Made by a program: the position numbers and the translations under genes
NCBI GenBank assembly: GCA_022793065.1
Contig: JAAWCE010000019.1
Coordinates: forward strand, 1-56,721
DNA from: Lachnospiraceae bacterium
GTDB taxonomy: Bacteria; Bacillota; Clostridia; Lachnospirales; Lachnospiraceae
Direction of reading: 5' to 3'
Length of the DNA: 56,721 bases
The notes under the pieces: model-generated
What the model was told of the DNA's origin: nothing
Database searches by the model: none
What the model saw: only the letters and a program-made list of their open reading frames with translations
Part shown: in pieces, positions 53,850-56,721 of the stretch
Numbering within the stretch: the first letter of the stretch is position 1
How the letters are laid out: each line of letters begins with the position of its first letter

Positions 53850-53977
53850 GAGTAAATGAAATTAAGTTTTTGGAAATAGGAGCTTCAGGCTGGGATATAT
53901 GGTCTGAACTGTGCCCGGAAATAGGGAAGATTTTTGGGCACAATTCAGATAATCGGACGACGTTCAGGAACTTGTAA
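53846..53977 (+). other. 43-codon frame after the truncated acyltransferase
   Basis: An ATGA overlap with the previous stop starts a 43-residue frame (EIKFLEIGASGWDIWSEL in its first half). There is no ribosome site of its own and no recognised family. It may be a fragment fused by the deletion that truncated the acyltransferase. Confidence 0.2.
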
Positions 53978-53982
53978 AATTC

Positions 53983-54582
53983 TTACAAATATAACAGTTC
54001 TTCCAGTTCTTTTGCCGCTGCCTGAAAGGGAGTATCTTCTAATTCTTTTAATAAAGGCTTACATTGTAAAAGGGCGGCATAAGAATAATACCAAAAGCTG
54101 TAAAGAATGTCATCTTCTTCAAGACATTCCCAATCGTCCTCTTCATCATAGTCTTCCGGCGGCAGATATTTTTCCAGAAGCAGCTCGGAACAGGAGGAAA
54201 GCGGGGTGTCTGGTTCCGTTTCATCATCGAAGTATTGTTCGTTATAATCATGAAAACATTCAGCAATTACCATAAAAAAATCCAACAAACTTTCCACAAT
54301 GTAATCCGCGCATGTATTTTGGTTTATTTGCGAGAGTGCCTGTTTGAACGTATGAACCAAAAAAATCATTGCAAAGGGAGTGCAATGCCAAAGGGTGCTT
54401 TGATGTTCAATGTGGGATGTAATTTCATTTAAAGCATTTTTGATGGATGCGAGGTGGGACATTTCAAATAAGGTATTGAGATATTCCGGAAAATCAGATG
54501 CTCGGCCATAAGCAGTAAGAAGTCTGTGCCAAGGCACATCTTCTACTTTTAAATTTTGCATATAAGTTTCAAATTGTTCCAT
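53983..54582 (-). CDS. unknown acidic protein
   Basis: The 199-residue protein has a clear AGGAGG before its ATG. It begins with EDVPWHRLLTAYGRASDFPEYL, a motif I have the impression of having seen in small proteins of gut Firmicutes but cannot assign. Residues 110-165 are very acidic (DETEPD, EDYDEEDDWECLEEDD). It is soluble, without a signal peptide. A role as an immunity or antitoxin-like protein is possible only as a guess from its acidity. Confidence 0.6.
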   Translation of the reverse strand: MEQFETYMQNLKVEDVPWHRLLTAYGRASDFPEYLNTLFEMSHLASIKNALNEITSHIEHQSTLWHCTPFAMIFLVHTFKQALSQINQNTCADYIVESLLDFFMVIAECFHDYNEQYFDDETEPDTPLSSCSELLLEKYLPPEDYDEEDDWECLEEDDILYSFWYYSYAALLQCKPLLKELEDTPFQAAAKELEELLYL

Positions 54583-54631
54583 GGTGTTACCTCCTGGTTT
54601 TTATGATTTTGTTTATTATCCTATAATTTCA

Positions 54632-54669
54632 TGCGCAAGAGGGTTTGTAAACACCCCTCTTTAAGCGCA
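54632..54669. repeat. 38-base imperfect palindrome, copy 2
   Basis: It has the same ends (TGCGC/GCGCA) as the element at 9531-9568, with inner arms AAGAGGG/CCCTCTT. It lies between the unknown acidic gene (50 bases before its start on the minus strand) and the superoxide dismutase gene. The rest of 54583-54893 holds only weak promoter-like sequences. Confidence 0.7.
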
Positions 54670-54893
54670 AATGGAATCAAGAGTTGTCACAATGCTTTTT
54701 TGTGTCAATATTATACCATAGTGAAAACAGGATTGTAAGGGATTTTATTTATTTTTGCAGAATGAATATTTAGAATTGGGACAAAACAATAGTTAAAATG
54801 GAATGTCTGGGAATAAAAGGGATATATCTGCATATACTTACCAGTAGAAAAAAAGAAAGGATACAAGCCTTGCATCCAAGGCCCGGTATTAAT

Positions 54894-55526
54894 ATGCAAG
54901 AAGAAACTTATCCCTTTGTGGTTCGTCCCCTGCCATATGAATATGATGCGCTGATTCCTGTGTTGGACGCAGAGACATTGACATTCCATCACGATAAGCA
55001 TTACAAGACTTATGTGGATAATCTCAACAGTGCGCTGGCAGATTATCCGGAACTGCAGAAGAAAAGTTTGACAGAACTTTTGACAGAGATTGATTCTATG
55101 CCCGCGGCAGTACGCACTGCCATACGCAATAATGGCGGCGGCGTCTACAACCATGAGTTGTATTTTGATTCTATGAAAAGTCCTGTGGGGCAAGAGCCAA
55201 CGGGGCCGTTGGCAGAGGCCATTCATCGGGATTTTGGTTCCTATAAGCAATGGAAGGAAAAAATGAAGCAGGCGGCAGTGAGCAAATTTGGGTCCGGCTG
55301 GGCGTGGCTGGTAACAGATAAGAATGGAAATTTGTCCATTGTACAGACGGCAAATCAAGATGTACCAGATTTAGAAGAAGTGGTTCCGCTTCTATTGGTT
55401 GATGTGTGGGAACATGCGTATTATCTCCAATATCAGAACAGAAGGGCGGATTATGTTGAAGCCTGGTTTGGTTTAATTAACTGGCGTAAAGTTGGGAAAA
55501 AGTATGAAGACGCCATATCAAAATAA
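54894..55526 (+). CDS. Fe/Mn superoxide dismutase
   Basis: The enzyme dismutates superoxide, which protects oxygen-sensitive enzymes. The 210-residue core (ATG at 54894) begins with YPFVVRPLPYEYDALIP. It has metal ligands His in LTFHHDKHY, His in VYNHELYF, and Asp and His in LLVDVWEHAYYLQY. The frame is open upstream to an ATG at 54798 whose extra 32 residues (basic, no motif) are not typical, and neither start has a good ribosome site. Fe or Mn preference cannot be told. Confidence 0.9.
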   Translation: MQEETYPFVVRPLPYEYDALIPVLDAETLTFHHDKHYKTYVDNLNSALADYPELQKKSLTELLTEIDSMPAAVRTAIRNNGGGVYNHELYFDSMKSPVGQEPTGPLAEAIHRDFGSYKQWKEKMKQAAVSKFGSGWAWLVTDKNGNLSIVQTANQDVPDLEEVVPLLLVDVWEHAYYLQYQNRRADYVEAWFGLINWRKVGKKYEDAISK

Positions 55527-55543
55527 AAATATGCAATGAAGAA

Positions 55544-55566
55544 GGAGGGGATACCCTCCCTTTTCT
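55544..55566 (+). terminator. terminator after superoxide dismutase
   Basis: GGAGGG (55544-55549) and CCCTCC (55554-55559) form a 6-bp stem, followed by a C and then TTTTCTTT. Confidence 0.65.
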
Positions 55567-55653
55567 TTGTGAAAAGAACTTCTGGTTATAATTCCTGACG
55601 GCTTTCTTGGTGGCTTCATATACCTTCCGTTTTTCTGTTTTTTCCATTATTTC

Positions 55654-55681
55654 TTGACTGAGAGGGGGAAAGTGGTATAAT
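55654..55681 (+). promoter_or_regulatory. promoter before the secreted-protein remnant and CAP gene
   Basis: TTGACT (55654-55659) and TATAAT (55676-55681) have 16-base spacing. The 340-base stretch 55527-55867 otherwise contains only the terminator and the short remnant. Confidence 0.6.
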
Positions 55682-55732
55682 TATGACAACAGCAGGCACA
55701 TAGCTGGAATATACCAAAGTAAGGAGGAGAGT

Positions 55733-55791
55733 ATGAAACGAAAAAGAGTGTGCTATCTGCATTGTCGGCGTTATGCCTGATGCCGATGTGA
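55733..55791 (+). pseudogene. frameshifted signal-peptide remnant
   Basis: An ATG with a strong AAGGAGG starts MKRK. One A inserted in the following A-run would continue as KSVLSALSALCLMPM, a typical lipoprotein or secretion signal, before a TGA at 55789. As it stands, the frame ends after 15 codons. This is the leftover of a secreted-protein gene, perhaps an earlier copy of the CAP gene that follows. Confidence 0.55.
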
Positions 55792-55867
55792 TTTAGTATG
55801 CTTTGAGTAATGGAGAGTCCGTTTCCTTTGGAAATGTCATGAAAGAAAAATTAAAGGAGAAAAAAGA

Positions 55868-56721
55868 ATGAAAAAAATATGGAAAAGCATAGTGGCCGTA
55901 TTTGCATGTTCTTCACTGATGGTATCCATGCCGGTAAGTGCAGCAGAAGATGGAAATGCGCAAAAGTTGAAAGAGGGTTCTTTTGCATTTTTTCAAGATG
56001 CAGGTGCGGATGAGGCGTTAGATGCTCTTAATAATTCTCAATATGCAGAACTCACAATAAAAGGTGATGCGGATGATGCCACCAGTTTTGACAATATGCT
56101 GAAGTCATTTCAGTGGATAAGAAGATGTAATGAACTTCGTGAGATGAATGGTTTGGAACCATTGCTTGTGAATAATGAGATGATGGCAATGGCGCAGGCA
56201 GATGCTAATTATTCAGATACAGTAATAGGGCATGCCCAGCAGTTTGCTGTGGGTGAGAACTGCGCATGGAATTGGGGAAAAACAGATCCTTTTATACAAT
56301 GGTATGACGAGGAGAAAGAGATATATGATCAAATGGAGACCCCTGGATGGACGTCTGAAACAGGGCATTATCTCAATATTATAGAGCCGGGCTATAAAAC
56401 AACGGGTTTTGCGATTAATACAAGAGGAACGAAGTATCCTTGTACATATGTACAGGTATTTTCTTATAGCGATGATGGTATTACAGTTGACGAATATGAA
56501 AAGATTGTAATGGATTATTATAATTCTATTACATCAAATGAAACACCTGATTCAGAAGATGATACAGATAACAGCGGAAGCGACGACAATAACGGATCCG
56601 GAGACAACAGCGGAAGCGACGACAATAACGGATCCGGAGACAACAGCGGAAGCGACGACAATAACGGATCCGGAGACAACAGCGGAAGCGACGACAATAA
56701 CGGATCCGGAGACAACAGCGG
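55868..56721 (+). CDS. secreted CAP (SCP/PR1)-domain protein with Asp/Asn/Gly/Ser repeats, incomplete
   Basis: The start at 55868 follows AAGGAG. Residues 1-25 are a signal peptide (KKIWKSIVAVFACSSLMVS, cleavage near SAAE). A CAP domain occupies about 75-215: FQWIRRCNELREMNGLEPLLVNN, GHAQQFAVGENCAWNW with the conserved His and Glu, and SETGHYLNIIEPGYKTTGFA. From about residue 234 a 12-residue repeat of Asp, Asn, Gly and Ser begins and runs off the window, so the C-terminus (probably a wall-binding region) is not seen. The function of bacterial CAP proteins is unclear. Confidence 0.88.
   Translation, partial: MKKIWKSIVAVFACSSLMVSMPVSAAEDGNAQKLKEGSFAFFQDAGADEALDALNNSQYAELTIKGDADDATSFDNMLKSFQWIRRCNELREMNGLEPLLVNNEMMAMAQADANYSDTVIGHAQQFAVGENCAWNWGKTDPFIQWYDEEKEIYDQMETPGWTSETGHYLNIIEPGYKTTGFAINTRGTKYPCTYVQVFSYSDDGITVDEYEKIVMDYYNSITSNETPDSEDDTDNSGSDDNNGSGDNSGSDDNNGSGDNSGSDDNNGSGDNSGSDDNNGSGDNS
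56567..56721 (+). repeat. 36-bp tandem repeats within the CAP gene
   Basis: Four complete 36-base units (56567, 56603, 56639 and 56675) and part of a fifth are almost identical, each with one GGATCC. They encode a 12-residue Ser/Gly/Asp/Asn linker. High identity implies recent expansion and likely length variation. Confidence 0.95.

Noticed and set aside
56567..56721. Possible CRISPR array from 36-bp spaced repeats
   Set aside because: The repeats are directly adjacent with no unique spacers, stay in frame within a CAP-domain gene and encode a Ser/Gly/Asp/Asn linker.

Overview
The window looks like chromosomal DNA of an anaerobic Lachnospiraceae-type Clostridium relative. The evidence is strong AGGAGG-type ribosome sites, occasional GTG/TTG starts, oxygen-sensitive glycyl-radical and radical-SAM enzymes, a fused membrane spermidine-synthase-like protein, a DUF2974 hydrolase and BspA-type leucine-rich repeats. 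The species cannot be named from sequence reading alone.

Layout. 1-7.2 kb: a tRNA-Val(GAC), a tRNA-dihydrouridine synthase, a 1382-residue leucine-rich-repeat protein without a signal peptide that overlaps an Fe-S aldo/keto reductase gene, and a GNAT acetyltransferase. 7.3-10.3 kb: a four-gene set of sensor kinase, NfeD, flotillin-like FloA and LytTR response regulator. 10.5-24.9 kb: a complete bacterial microcompartment (BMC) locus of the glycyl-radical, fuculose-phosphate-aldolase type (GRM5-like). FucA cleaves fuculose/rhamnulose-1-phosphate to lactaldehyde, which is reduced to 1,2-propanediol. The glycyl-radical dehydratase and its activase make propionaldehyde. The acyl-CoA-forming aldehyde dehydrogenase, PduL and the alcohol dehydrogenase then disproportionate it to propionyl phosphate and propanol. 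A PduS-like flavin/Fe-S protein probably connects to redox pools. The shell has five BMC-H genes (one of EutS type), one tandem-domain BMC-T and one BMC-P. Five cargo proteins carry a recognisable amphipathic encapsulation helix. A DeoR-type regulator closes the metabolic part.

24.9-26.4 kb is the most interesting part. A ParA-type ATPase gene overlaps the end of the DeoR gene, and the ATPase gene is in turn overlapped by a gene for a long, low-complexity, repeat-bearing protein. This arrangement resembles the McdA/McdB pair that spaces carboxysomes, and it is proposed here as a positioning system for this propanediol-type microcompartment.

26.4-38.7 kb: a YqeY protein, an unknown helical protein, an HD-domain hydrolase, a DUF4132 giant protein, a GT-C-type membrane glycosyltransferase, a small conserved-looking protein, an unusual Uma2-nuclease/YqeY fusion, citrate synthase and a DUF2974 hydrolase. 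38.7-46.0 kb: a class I glutamine-amidotransferase-like hydrolase, two large polytopic membrane proteins (YfhO and DUF6056-like), a soluble chemoreceptor-like protein and an EAL-HDOD protein. 46.1-52.9 kb: carAB, a NifX-like protein with a metal-binding tail, and the membrane spermidine-synthase-like protein. 53.0-56.7 kb is partly decayed: a DegT aminotransferase remnant, a truncated acyltransferase, an acidic unknown protein, Fe/Mn superoxide dismutase, a frameshifted signal-peptide remnant, and a secreted CAP protein running off the window with 36-bp repeats.

All family assignments rest on motifs and sequence memory; no database search was run.
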